From contig CM062297.1 in the NCBI GenBank assembly GCA_031216915.1, forward strand, positions 182,288,083 to 182,352,082: 64,000 bases of DNA, in the 5' to 3' direction. The position numbers and the translations under genes are program-made. Shown here piece by piece: positions 46,296 through 56,670 of the stretch; position 1 is the first letter of the stretch; every line of letters starts with the position of its first letter. This stretch comes from Pictodentalium vernedei. Its lineage: Eukaryota; Mollusca; Scaphopoda; Dentaliida; Dentaliidae. The notes under the pieces were generated by a model that was not told where the DNA came from, ran no database searches, and was given only the letters and a program-made list of their open reading frames with translations.

Positions 46296-47629
46296 ATGTA
46301 TTGTGTAAAGTGTAAGAGAGTTACCGAGACGAGTAATTCTAGAGAAGTGCGAACTCAAAATGACAGATGGATGCTTCGCGGAATTTGCGACATGTGTGGT
46401 TCTGTCAAGACTCGATTCGTCAAACAAAAGAATGTGAGCAAAGGTAAAGGCATCGTGAATAAAATGATCAACAATCTACGTTTTGAAATGCATCTACCCG
46501 GTCACAGTTTCACGGGACCCGGACAAAATTGAACAAGAGACTCAACGCCGATCTGACTCCCAAATCTTGGAGCAAACCCGTGAATAGGGTGGACGTGGTC
46601 ACGTACGATCACGATCTGTGCTACACCGGACATCCCGACACCAAGACTTGCAATGACGTCTGCGACAAAAACATGTTGGGGAGATTGAGAGGCATATCGA
46701 ATCCGACCAGGAGAGAGAAGATGGAACGTTCGCTGGTCGGCAATCTGATCAGTGCGAAATGTCGATTCGGATGGGGCGTTCAAAAAAAAAAAAGCGCATC
46801 TAAAAAGAAGAAGAAGAAACGATTATTGACGAGCGAATTGGCCGAGGAGTTACACAAACCCATAGTGTGTAAATTTCGAAAGAGAAGGGTGTTCGTGAAG
46901 GGTCTGGATGATATTTGGTCTGCCGACTTGGTCGACATGAGATCGTTTTCGAAGTGGAACGAGGGCATCAAATATCTATTGACAGTCATCGACGTGTTTT
47001 CCAAATACGGTTGGATCAGAGCTTTGAAGAATAAATCGGGACCTTGCGTCGCCGAGGCTCTGAAGAGCGTGTTCGACTCGTCTTCTCGAAAACCGAGTAA
47101 ATTGTGGGTGGACAAGGAAAAGAAATTCTACAACAAGGACATTCGTCGATTGGTAGACCTCTACTCAATCGAAAACGAAGAGAAAGCCAGCGTGGTGGAA
47201 CGTTGGAATCGAATGATGAAGGAGAAGATGCACAGATACTTCACGGCGAATTCGACCAAGAAATACATATACGCTCTGAACGGTCTGGTCAAAGATTACA
47301 ACAACACGCGACACAGATCGATCAAGATGACTCCCACGGAAGCTAGCGATCCTCGAAACGAAAAACGGGTCTACGCGAATCTATATCCCGAGAGACCTAA
47401 GATCAGGAAGAAGTCTAGAACGCCGAAATTTGCGGTCGGCGATCAAGTGAGAATCTACGCTTATAATAAGCACTTCGAAAAGGGTTATACTCCTCGATGG
47501 ACCTCGGAAATCTTCGTGATCATCAAAATATTTCACACTGATCCGGTGACTTACGAAATCGAAGCTTTGGATGGAGAAGAGATCATCGGAAAGTTTTACG
47601 AACAACAATTACAGAAGACGAAGTTTTGA
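46296..47629 (+). pseudogene. Zinc-ribbon / phospholipase A2-like / retroviral-type integrase region
   Basis: In order: a zinc ribbon (CVKC near the start, CDMCGS about 25 residues later, then KTRFV); a PLA2-like segment with a GPG calcium-loop-type motif and the HD dyad in YDHDLCY, as in parvovirus VP1-type phospholipases; a lysine-rich linker; and an rve-type integrase core with DLVDM, WVDKEKKFYN and ASVVERWNRMM carrying the D, D and E positions. A chromodomain-like C-terminus (VGDQVRIYAYNKHFEKGY, then PRWTSEIFVI) follows. The integrase would insert the linear element into host DNA. PLA2-like domains in viruses help escape from endosomes. PLA2-like and integrase parts are contiguous here. 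Counted among the broken genes. Confidence 0.85.
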
Positions 47630-47687
47630 TGAAGAACACAAATTTTTTTTTTTATTTACTCTCTTTGACATTTTCTTGTTTACACAC

Positions 47688-47713
47688 ATATATATATAAG
47701 AGAGAAAAAAAAA
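47688..47713 (+). promoter_or_regulatory. TATA/AGAG-A-rich promoter-like motif upstream of the capsid gene
   Basis: ACATATATATATAAGAGAG followed by an A run, about 130 bp before the capsid coding region. The motif is shared with other genes of the element. Confidence 0.5.
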
Positions 47714-47835
47714 ATAATAAAAAATAATTAAAAACTATTTTTTTTAGATAAAGAAAGCAAGTGAATTAATAAACAAAAAAAACAAACTAAAAATCCTTTA
47801 AAACGACAAATATACTAGATATAGCACAAAGCATA

Positions 47836-49077
47836 GTGAAAGATGAAAGTATTCAAGAATATGAGGTTCACGAATACGAACCGGTAACCGGAACGAGTTT
47901 GAACAATGCGGGAGAGATAAGAATCAACGTCGAAACTCAAGATCTATTCGTACATCCTAGCGAGAGTTACATAGTGGTGCAGGGGCATCTCACCAAGGAA
48001 GATGGGAGCGACTACGCCGACGACGACACGGTTACTCTTGCCAATAATGGCATCATGCATCTATTCAGTAACATATAATACATGCTATCCAGACAAGAGA
48101 TAGAATCTGTTTTTCATCCCGGTCAGGCCACCACGATGTTCGGACTCTTGATGTATCCTGATGATTTTTCGAAATCCAGAGGACATAATCAGTTGTGGGT
48201 GAAAGACACCGTCGGCCATGCTAGCGCCGGCGCCGCCACGATATTCGACTACGTCGTCAAGACGTCCAGACCTAAAGGAACGTTTTCGTTCAGGATACCT
48301 TTGAAACACATCTTCGGATTCGCGGACGATTACAACAAGATCATGTACAGATTCAAACACAATTTGACGTTGATTCGAAAAGGAAACGACGACGCAATAG
48401 TGAAACTCACCCCGACCGATGCGGGTAAGATAACTCTACACAAGATATCGTGGTTCGTTCCGCACGTGGAGCCTTCGATCAATGAGAAAGCGCGTCTCTA
48501 CAAGATCATAGAATCCAAGAGTAAATTACCCGTGGGATTTAGAATGAGACAGTGCGACATGGCTAGCATTCCTCCCTCCACGAATCACTTCGATTGGAGA
48601 TTGACGGTGAAATCTGCTTCCGAGAGACCGCGTTTCATCGTGGTCGCGTTTCAGACCGATAGGGACGGGTCTCAGGAAAAGAATGCGTCGCTGTTCGATC
48701 ACTGCCATTTGAGAAACATGCAAGTGTTTCTGAACGCCACGAGATATCCAGCAATCGATTACAACACGTCGGTCGACAAGAACGATTTCTCCAGACTGTA
48801 CGGCGACGCCGCTGATTTTAGAAAGAAGTATCACGGTCTAGACGAATTGATAAGCAATCCCAACATATCTCCCAGCGAATACAAGTCGATGTATCCCATG
48901 TTCGTGTTCGACGTCAGTAAACAGAGTGAACGACTCAAGAGTAGCGTGTTAGACATTCAGATCAAGATGCAATTTGATAGGAACGTGCCGAGAAAAACCG
49001 AAGCCTTTGCCCTGGTCCTGTCGGACAGAGAATTACAATTCGAATATGACGGAAATAAGATGTCGATCATTCAATGA
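47836..49077 (+). pseudogene. Polinton major capsid protein (double jelly-roll type)
   Basis: About 410 codons in total. Signature words include HEYEPVTGT near the N-terminus, VHPSESYIVVQG, ATTMFGLLMYPDDFSKSRG, PLKHIFGFADDY, FDVSKQSERLKSSVLDIQIK and VLSDRELQFEYDG. These match a large family of invertebrate Polinton/adintovirus-like proteins that I know as the hexon-type major capsid protein. In a virion it would form pseudo-hexameric capsomers by two beta-barrels per subunit. It lies downstream of integrase and upstream of the TFIIS-like gene on the same strand. The structural assignment comes from memory of the family, not from a fold prediction. Broken copy. Confidence 0.75.
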
Positions 49078-49161
49078 GAGACGAGTGTGTGAAAAAAAAA
49101 ATTAATAAACGCTAAAAATGTGGATGTAAGATTAATTAAAAACTAAAATCTCGAAAACAAA

Positions 49162-49503
49162 ATGAATGTTTTTGACACGAAAACAACAAATCATCTGTTC
49201 ACTTCAGATTACTACGACGTTAAAATAAAATACTTGGAAAAATGGATTCAAACTGAATATGAAGAACGTAACACAAAAAAAGGATGGAATAGTTGTGATT
49301 TTAACGAATATCGTTTAAAAGAAAAAGAAGAGTTTGATCTCATAAGATCTAACGAAGAAATTATAAAAAATACAATTTTAAAATGTCGCAAATGTAAGAA
49401 ACGTCAAATAAAAATTGAATCTCAACAAACTAGATCTGGTGATGAACCAACAACCGTATTCGCAAAGTGTATAAATTGTAATCATAAATGGATAGAAAAT
49501 TAA
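49162..49503 (+). CDS. TFIIS-like zinc-ribbon protein (113 aa)
   Basis: The C-terminal 45 residues form a TFIIS/RPB9-type zinc ribbon: CRKCKK, then QQTRSGDEPTTVFAKCINC and a terminal W. The tip carries the invariant D-E pair (GDEPTT) that stimulates transcript cleavage by RNA polymerase II. The N-terminal 65 residues are charged and helical, without the TFIIS domains I and II. Similar short TFIIS-like proteins occur in large DNA viruses. The frame is intact. Codon use is markedly more AT-rich (AAA, AAT, GAA, ATA) than the capsid and integrase genes beside it, suggesting a separate origin. It is followed by the hairpin at 49511-49571. Confidence 0.85.
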   Translation: MNVFDTKTTNHLFTSDYYDVKIKYLEKWIQTEYEERNTKKGWNSCDFNEYRLKEKEEFDLIRSNEEIIKNTILKCRKCKKRQIKIESQQTRSGDEPTTVFAKCINCNHKWIEN

Positions 49504-49510
49504 AAAAAAT

Positions 49511-49571
49511 AAAAAAAAGTAATGAGATATAGAGAGATTGAACATCTCTCTATATCTCATTACTTTTTTTT
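49511..49571. terminator. Long AT-rich hairpin between convergent genes
   Basis: A stem of about 27 bp (A tract plus AGTAATGAGATATAGAGAGA against its inverse) with a 7-nt loop, TTGAACA. It lies between the plus-strand TFIIS-like gene and the minus-strand fibre gene. The stem core AGTAATGAGAT recurs in the hairpin at 57160-57203, also between convergent genes. A shared 3'-end or termination signal is inferred. Confidence 0.6.
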
Positions 49572-49633
49572 GTTTTTTTGTATTTTAATAATCACACATT
49601 ATTTTTTTTTTTAATTCATTATTTTCCACGCGT

Positions 49634-50992
49634 TCACTGTTTGTTCAAAGGATCCAGTTCGATCAGTAGACTCACCATGGAAGTGGCGGCTTTGGGATTA
49701 TTGGTTTTCATGACGAAATTAATCCTGTCTCTGGCGTTCACTTTGAGAGGCGTGCCAAACGTGCTAACATTCGCGTGTTGATTCTCAGTCTTTTCGACAC
49801 TGTATCTCTTATCGCTCTCCACACCATTCACCATGAGATTGACGACCGCTCTATTATTCAAATCCGAGGAAGCCAGACTCATTCGAAGGATTTCACCTCC
49901 CAACGGCATGGGATATCCCACCTGACCGTGTTTCGATCCGCTACCTCCATTTCCGAAAGACCACTCGGCTTTTCCCTCATCTAAGGCGCCGGCCTCTTCG
50001 GCCCACACGGTGATCAATTGTCTAGCATATTTGACTTTCTCCACCACCGAAATCAGGGTGCAGGCATCTGTCATGTTCACGGGATCCGGTAGATTCGTCA
50101 GCGCGTGTCCACCCATGTATAGTTTACCTTCCATGATGTCACCCTTTCTCCAGACCGAGTTGTCGTCCACGTACTTCCTACTTACCACGCTGGAATCGAA
50201 TTCGGGATCGTGATCGAGACCGAATAAATTGTGACCGTTCATGTTGATGCCACCCTCCATGGTTCCGCCAGATTCTTTGTTCAGGTAGAGATCGTCCACT
50301 TGCAATTCTAGGTATTCTTGCAATTGTATCACGGCAGAATCCACGTAGCCCTTGTTCACCGCGGTTGAGTCCGCATCCGCATCATCGATCTTTGACAGAT
50401 TCAATATCTTGTGGAATCCCGCATTCAGATCCGATTTCATTTCTCGTCCGTCAGACTTTCTCTGTTCCAGATCTACGTAGTGTTTGGTCGCCACGTCCTT
50501 AGGATTCATGGGAGCGGCCACGTTCGTCATCTTGTTATAATTGGCATTCAATTCCGAGTGCATCGTTTTCGTAACGTATTTTTTTCTCAGGTGTTCGCTG
50601 AATCTCGCGTGAGAGTCATCCACGTATTTCTTGGTCGCAGCATCGGTGGGATCTACGGGATTTGCGACGTTCACCAAACATTTGGATTTCAGATCGAGAT
50701 CGTCGGTCATGGTTTTATCCACGTAATTATCCAGCAGGATTCGTTTGAAATCGGCGTTCCCCCTGTCGACGTATTTTTTAGTCGCAGCATCTGCGAGATC
50801 TATTGGCTCGGGAAGATTGTAGAGCTTCTTATCGTTCATGTTCAAAGGTTCTTCTCGAGGTTCGTATCTCCGAACGTAACGTTCATCCAAGTTGGCAATG
50901 TCGTAACCATCGTCGACTTCGAACGTCTCCCTCTTCTTTCTCGGGTTGACTTTTTTTTCGTCGTCACCTCTACCAAATTTATTGACTGGCAT
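49634..50992 (-). CDS. Fibre-like protein with phage-tail-type repeats and a C-terminal globular domain (452 aa)
   Basis: After a basic N-terminus (VNPRKKRE), residues about 50-315 hold at least five repeats of the form NMxxKKLxNLPxPxDxxDAATKKYVD. Examples are NMNDKKLYNLPEPIDLADAA, NVANPVDPTDAATKKYVDD, NVAAPMNPKDVATKHYVD, STAVNKGYVDS and SSVVSRKYVDD. This repeat is typical of trimeric phage tail fibres. Residues about 320-452 form a probable globular head (QLITVWAEEAGALDEGKAEW ... VSLLIELDPLNKQ). It would mediate receptor attachment, like the adenovirus fibre. The frame is intact. It lies first on the minus strand after the hairpin, with a TATA-like motif upstream at 51109-51128. Confidence 0.8.
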   Translation of the reverse strand: MPVNKFGRGDDEKKVNPRKKRETFEVDDGYDIANLDERYVRRYEPREEPLNMNDKKLYNLPEPIDLADAATKKYVDRGNADFKRILLDNYVDKTMTDDLDLKSKCLVNVANPVDPTDAATKKYVDDSHARFSEHLRKKYVTKTMHSELNANYNKMTNVAAPMNPKDVATKHYVDLEQRKSDGREMKSDLNAGFHKILNLSKIDDADADSTAVNKGYVDSAVIQLQEYLELQVDDLYLNKESGGTMEGGINMNGHNLFGLDHDPEFDSSVVSRKYVDDNSVWRKGDIMEGKLYMGGHALTNLPDPVNMTDACTLISVVEKVKYARQLITVWAEEAGALDEGKAEWSFGNGGSGSKHGQVGYPMPLGGEILRMSLASSDLNNRAVVNLMVNGVESDKRYSVEKTENQHANVSTFGTPLKVNARDRINFVMKTNNPKAATSMVSLLIELDPLNKQ

Positions 50993-51108
50993 GTTGTTGT
51001 GGGATTTTTTTTGTTTTTTAGAAAAAATATGTTCAAACGCAGTTTATTAAAAATGAACTATGATATTTTATTTTTCGTTTTTATTCGATTAAAATTTTTT
51101 TAAAATAA

Positions 51109-51128
51109 TTTTTTTATCTTTATATATA
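51109..51128 (-). promoter_or_regulatory. TATATATAAAGAT-A-rich motif upstream of the fibre gene
   Basis: On the minus strand TATATATAAAGATAAAAAAA lies about 115 bp before the fibre ATG, matching the composite motif found on the plus strand. Confidence 0.5.
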
Positions 51129-51148
51129 CTATAAAAAAAAATCTCTCT

Positions 51149-51580
51149 CTAATGTAAATCATTGAGAATGTCTTGAAATTGATCTCCTTCAGACCATCTC
51201 TTGAGAACGTAGAGACACAGGTGACTGCAAAACACTTGATCTGGTGATTGCACTCGTTCCGTGTTGTAATGAACCATAGATTTGTTGAAATAGTTCTTTA
51301 TTTCTTTCGGCGGTGAGATTCTGTAGCTGTCGAAATAATAATTCTTCTTCCCGTTCTTGAACCACGCCACCCAGTGAGTGCCTTCACCCGATGAATCGTC
51401 TAGATTTAAAATTCCGCATTCCGATTGTCGAGGTCTTCTCTTCAGCAAGGCATCTCTTTAAAACACTCCTAGAAAATCTTTGATTTTCAAATCTTTTGCC
51501 GCGTTCAACAGATCGATGCTGGATAGGGGTTCATTGGGTAAGACGACACCTTCTACGGATATCTTTATTTTCTTATTCAT
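51149..51580 (-). pseudogene. Adenain-type cysteine protease (Polinton PRO)
   Basis: The core contains GTHWVAWFKNGKKNYYFDSY with the His-Trp and Asp-Ser positions, PPKEIKNYF, then SPDQVFCSHLCLYVLKRW with the Gln and catalytic-type Cys positions. This is the order in adenovirus protease and Ulp1-type C48/C5 peptidases. In adenovirus-like particles the enzyme matures capsid proteins; the pX/pVI-like protein at 59032-59385 is a plausible substrate. The coding region begins near 51580 (MNKKIKISVEGVVLPNEPL). About 140 codons is short for the family (around 200). Broken copy. Confidence 0.8.
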
Positions 51581-51645
51581 AAATAAGTATATATTTTTTT
51601 TATTTATTTTATTATAATTTACTAAAAGTGACGTTATTTTTTTTT

Positions 51646-54600
51646 CTATTTTTTTCTCATTCTTTTTAAACTAACTTTCTCGATGTCACTATCGATTTCT
51701 ATAATTTTGAATTCATCTAATTCCTCTTGATTTTCTGGAATCCAATCATCCACATTCATATCGTCTATAGTTAGTTCCGCAGTCCAATGTCCGAGTGCCA
51801 AAGTGCTTATTTTATCGTCTAATATGAATCTCTTGTCGTCGTCGGCCGTCAGCGAAATCTTGTTGACTATTTCGGTATACAAGTCGTGATTTTCGCTTCG
51901 AATCGATTTCATAGTCTTATACACCGGACCACTTCCTAACAGACAATCTTTATACTCTTGGAAAGAGATGTTTTTCTTCACCACGCACGCTTTAACTCCT
52001 TTGCACTTCTTGATCTCTTCATCATCTTCTAGACGATAAGCATAGAGTTTGGGTCTCAAGCCCACGAATTCGACGATCTGTTTACCGCCGCTCTCGTCCT
52101 TAAATTTACCCAACACCTTCTTGTTGTCGTTCAATTGAATGTTGGACGGGTGATCGACGGGATAATTGGTCGTGTCGAACCGATCGGCCACGTCCGGAGA
52201 TATATCTCGGTAGACGTCTTTCGTCTCTATCTCGTAAACTAAACTGTCTGTGTCGGTGAACAGTAGTTTGGCTTTGTTGCCAAATTTTCGTTTGACGTAA
52301 TCGTAGTGAAACTCGTACATCAATCGCTTGCTGATATCTAAGATGATCAGTCCAAGATAATACGGTTTGTCGAACTTCAGGTGCATCTTTTGCATGTGAA
52401 CGGCCACTAGATTTTCGTCGAATATGGTTCGGTGTTTGTAATTGGGTTTCGCCACTAATGTTTTAGCTCTTTTCTCAGACGTGACGAGTCGAACGTCGGT
52501 TCTCTTCCTGATGTTTTCCATCAATTTACCGTACACGCAGTTGTTCATGAGTTTGAAGAAATCTTTTTCGAAATCGTTCTCGGCTCGAGTTCTGAGATTC
52601 GTGTTGAGATCGATGTATTTTTTCATCCAAGGCTCTTCATCGAATCGAATGATGCGATGTATGTCGACTAATTTCATCCAGTAATCGACGTACTGTTTCA
52701 AATTCTCACTGTAGATGACGTAGTTACGTTTGTTAAATAAATTGGGAATGAGTTTTTCCTCGTCTCCCTCATTCGGTTCCATTCGTTCGGGAGCCAGCGG
52801 ATAATCGTTGTGTAGATCGTGTAATTCTTTCGGATAGTTCAAATCGACTTCTAAAATGCAAGGATAGTCTCCATTTTTGCATCTCTTCCGGTTCCTTCAC
52901 CCATTCGAAATTTCCAATCGGTAAAGGATGACTCATAGCCCAACCATACAGATTATTAGCGTCCCAATACTGTATGTATTTAGTCAACTGTTTCGAATCG
53001 AAACCTTCTTTCATGTAGGGATTGTTAGCTTCAGAATGTCTGTGGGAGATCATCGATACGCCACCTCTCGCAGCCCTTTCGAACATAAGCAACATGTCCA
53101 CGTCAGATAATAATTCCAATTGGACTTCAGTGGTCTTCAACAGAGCGTCCCACGCCAAACCGGCTGTGGTGAAATACCAAGCGGGATCCAGATCGTAATT
53201 TCGACAACAGACGTCTCGAAAATTTTCGAACACGTCTGCCAAGAGTAGAACGTCGGTCTTCAGATAGAGATCGTGATAATCTCTCATGGTTTTCATATCG
53301 AATGATTTCCACACGTTTTTAGCATGTTTGTAATTCTCGTCGGAAATGTCGGATTCGTATAATTTTGAATAAAAATCTTCTTTCGAAGGTAGTGCGGTGT
53401 CTTCAAATCTCTTTAGATCGTTCATGTAATCATAAGGATAGACTCCTTTCCTCAACATGACGTCTACTCATTCTTCGAAATGTTCGCTCATGATTTTAAA
53501 TTTATCCTTGCTCATGTTATCGACTAATTTTTCCAGAGCAGTCGACATGAATTTAAAACTGTTGATGAAACGTATGGCTCTACGAATGAATTTCGTTTTT
53601 TCTTCCAACGTCTCTCCGTCGATTACTCTTTTCTCCTCCATGAGCTTCCATTTCGTGAAGGAAATGTATCTTTCTTCGCTGTTCGCGATGCAATTTAATT
53701 CTTCGTGTGAGGTGCTGAGATTTTTCATGAACAGATGACTGTCGTAACCCGAGAGATTGTGAAACATCACCGGATAGAAAGCGGCATCTCGATATTTTAA
53801 ATTACACTTGCTGTGAGCCGTACCGCGATACAGACCCGTGTAATGATCACGGTCTCTGACCTTCCTATTTTCTGTCGAATTCTCGTCGAACGATTGTCTG
53901 CATATGTGACATTCAGTGGCTCTGTTATTTTCGTCCTGCTGCTCTCGCATGATGATCATTTTTGCCGGAGTTTTGAATTTGTCATATAACATTTGAAGTT
54001 TCCATTCTAACTCTTCAACGAACCTTTGAGCCACGTCGTCGTCTTTGCACTGTTTCATGTAGGTGAAGGGACCCATGTCGTGTTGCGAGTCGAAAGCGCA
54101 TTTCACATAAATGCAATAGCCTGAAGGTATGTGTTTTTGATATCTTTCGACGTAACTTTGAAGAGCGTTGGGTTTTCAGGAACCCATTTTCGCGGTGAAA
54201 CATTCGAAATCGGCCTACACGACGAATGGTACTTTTAACCTTCTATTGTGATTTTCAAACTTCATGATGGTGTTGGGTTTGGGCATTTCGACGGCGACAC
54301 CTTGATTTTCGTTGCAATATTCCTGATTTTCGCCAACGAGTCTTCGCTGTGAAACACGTTCATGCAGTTGTAACATAAAGATATCTTTCCGTTATGATTA
54401 TTATTTTGTTTCGACAGTAATCGACTCAGATGTTTAACCCAACAATAATGACGATTGTCACCATTCGAAATCAATAATAAAATAATCGTCTTTTCTCTTC
54501 CGAGATACGAAGCCAGTCTGAGAGGATGGATCTTCCGTTTTTCGTCGTCGTATCCCAAGACGTTCACCGCAACGGTGGGATTTTGAGCCTCGAAACATTC

Positions 54601-55678
54601 AATGTGTTTTAACTGCGTTGGAAAAGTCACTCTGGTCCAATCGAGATTTTTAGAAGTTTCCTCGTACTGAGAAACTCTATCGGAGTTTATTTTGACAGGG
54701 TATAAAGCGGATGTGACTGCCCATTTAAAACACTGATCATCGTTATTTTTCACGTTGATCATGGCGTATTTCTTAGTGAGGAAATACGGTAATTTCACGT
54801 AGGAAGACCCTTTCAACAAATCGTTTTTAGTTATGTGAATTTCGAGTTTCAACATCTCATCGAACGTCCAATTACTACCTTCATGTTGATAATTCGTGAG
54901 AGACGTCAACATCTTGTCTTTCATCTTTTCAAAAACGTCCGATAAATCTGAACCTCGAAATATGGGTTCGACATTAGATCTGAAATATGCATTTTTCACG
55001 ATGCTCTTGCTGGACTTCACGTCGATTTTATTCATCACGCAATGGAGTATCATCTTAATTTTTAGTCCCACGTTCATGTATTTGCGAAACAAATCCAATA
55101 CCTTTTTCTTCACCCGTTCCATGAACAATTTCGGATCGATTTTCTTCAGCGAGGGAACCACGTCAAAAGTTTTAAAAATGCCTTTGATCGCACTCTCCCA
55201 TTCCACGGACTTCGATTGAAATAGTTCTGCGGCGAGTCGCGCTAGATATTCTTCTCCTTTCCCTTCGTCTATTGCTCATTGAAGTTTGCTCGATATAGCT
55301 CGTTTGCCTAGAATCTGATGTGCATTACTCGTTTTCGTTTTTCTTTTCTTTTCTTTGGAAACTTGAAGTTCTTCTTCAATGGCTTTTCGTTTAGTCGTCT
55401 TCTTATTTTTCACAATCGAAACGTTTTTGGTTTTTTTTCGATGTCGGCATTTTGATTCCTTTTACTATCTTTTTCTTCTTCTTCTCATTTTTCACAACCG
55501 ATGCATTTTTTGACGTCGTTGCTATCGGCATTTTGTTTGCCTTTCCATCGTTTCGCAAATGTTTCTGTATGACTTCAATCATTTTTGATTTAGTTCTATG
55601 ATTTCTGAAATGTGAAATTTTTAATAGTTTACAAATCTCGTTTAACTGAGGTACGGTTTTCTCATTTAAATTTTCCAA
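51646..55678 (-). pseudogene. Protein-primed family B DNA polymerase with N-terminal SAP-like segment
   Basis: The region spans about 1,340 codons, the usual size for Polinton PolB. The N-terminus (TVPQLNEICKLLKISHFRNH, KMIEVIQKHL) resembles a SAP DNA-binding motif, followed by a lysine-rich linker. The middle part has a Cys/His finger-like segment (CHICRQSF ... HYTGLYRGTAHSKC) and exonuclease-type YHDLYLKTDVLLLADVFENF. The polymerase part shows the motif A region YWDANNLYGWAM and motif C LLFTDTDSLVYEIE with its catalytic aspartates. It would replicate the element using a terminal protein as primer. Broken in several places. Confidence 0.9.
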
Positions 55679-55869
55679 TTTTTTTTTATCTGTTTATTTC
55701 ATTTTGTAAGAATATATTTTTTCGAATTTTGTATTTTAAATAATTTGTTTAAAAAGTTTTGTTTTTTTAATGGGAAAAAAAAAAATTTTTTTGATGAAAT
55801 TAATCGATTTTTTTTTATGTTCCTTAACGTTAAAAAAAACGAGAAAAAAAGGATGTTAAAAATTTAACT

Positions 55870-55890
55870 TATATATATAAAGAGAAAAAA
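55870..55890 (+). promoter_or_regulatory. TATA/AGAGAAAAAA motif upstream of duplicate gene 1
   Basis: TATATATATAAAGAGAAAAAA, about 90 bp before the ATG at 55974. It is near-identical to motifs at 56463 and 56545. Confidence 0.55.
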
Positions 55891-55973
55891 AACTTTTTAA
55901 ACAAATTATTTAAAATATAAAATTTAAAATAAACATTATTTGTAAGAATTCATAAAAAACCAAATAATCGATC

Positions 55974-56425
55974 ATGACAACAACACCTAAAAGATGCGAA
56001 TTGAAATTGAAACGAGACGAAAAGTATGAGAAATCCAGTTTTAATATCTATACATTTTACAACCACACCATCCCATCGAATTGAATGAGGTCGAGATGGT
56101 GAACTTAGAGCACTACTACCACAAATATCAAATGTGTTTGAAAGTGGATGAAGCCGTGCTCGATTTGTTTTACGAGTACCAAAGTGAACTGTTGATTAAT
56201 ATCATCGTCGCCGAAGACATAGAATTCAACAGGGGTGATTTATTATTGTCCTATGGAGGTTACATATATCCAATAATCTCACCCGAACTCGTGAAGAAAT
56301 CGGGTGGTGAGAGCGCATTCGCCTATGAAAAAAAACTCAAAAGAGTAAAGATGAACATTCACACCATTTTCGTATGTGGAAAAATGACGAATGTCAACTT
56401 GCTAATAACGGACTTGGAAATATAA
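55974..56425 (+). pseudogene. Duplicate gene 1, unidentified, broken paralogue
   Basis: It is clearly related to 56671-57120 at DNA and protein level: same start (ATGACAACAACACCTAAAAG), same leader, shared YEYQS, IVAEDxEF and the ending NLLITDLEI. About 150 codons in the intact relative. No known family is recognised. This copy is the decayed partner of a tandem duplication. Confidence 0.6.
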
Positions 56426-56462
56426 ACAATAGAGAGATTGAAATTAAAAATTTAACTTTTTG

Positions 56463-56570
56463 TTATATATATAAAGAGAAAAAAAACTTTTATTAAAAAA
56501 ATTTTTACATTAAAGAAAATTAAAAATTAAAAAAACAACTTTTTTATATATATAAAGAGCAAAAAAAAAA
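56463..56570 (+). promoter_or_regulatory. Two TATA/AGAG-A-rich motifs upstream of duplicate gene 2
   Basis: TATATATATAAAGAGAAAA at 56463-56486 and TATATATATAAAGAGCAAAA at 56545-56570. The duplication of the gene appears to have carried its promoter-like segment along, with one extra copy. Confidence 0.5.
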
Positions 56571-56670
56571 TAACAAACTTTTTTTTAACAAATTATTATT
56601 TAAATACAAAATTTAAAATATACATTATTTGCAAGAATTCGTAAAAACAAAAAAAAACAAATAATCGATC

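Noticed and set aside
46296-47629. LTR retrotransposon suggested by the integrase
   Set aside because: No reverse transcriptase, RNase H or LTRs are nearby. The integrase lies between Polinton terminal repeats together with PolB and capsid genes.
50411-51103. A 230-codon plus-strand frame opposite the fibre gene
   Set aside because: It is a shadow of the fibre coding region, which has clear repeats and a domain structure on the minus strand.
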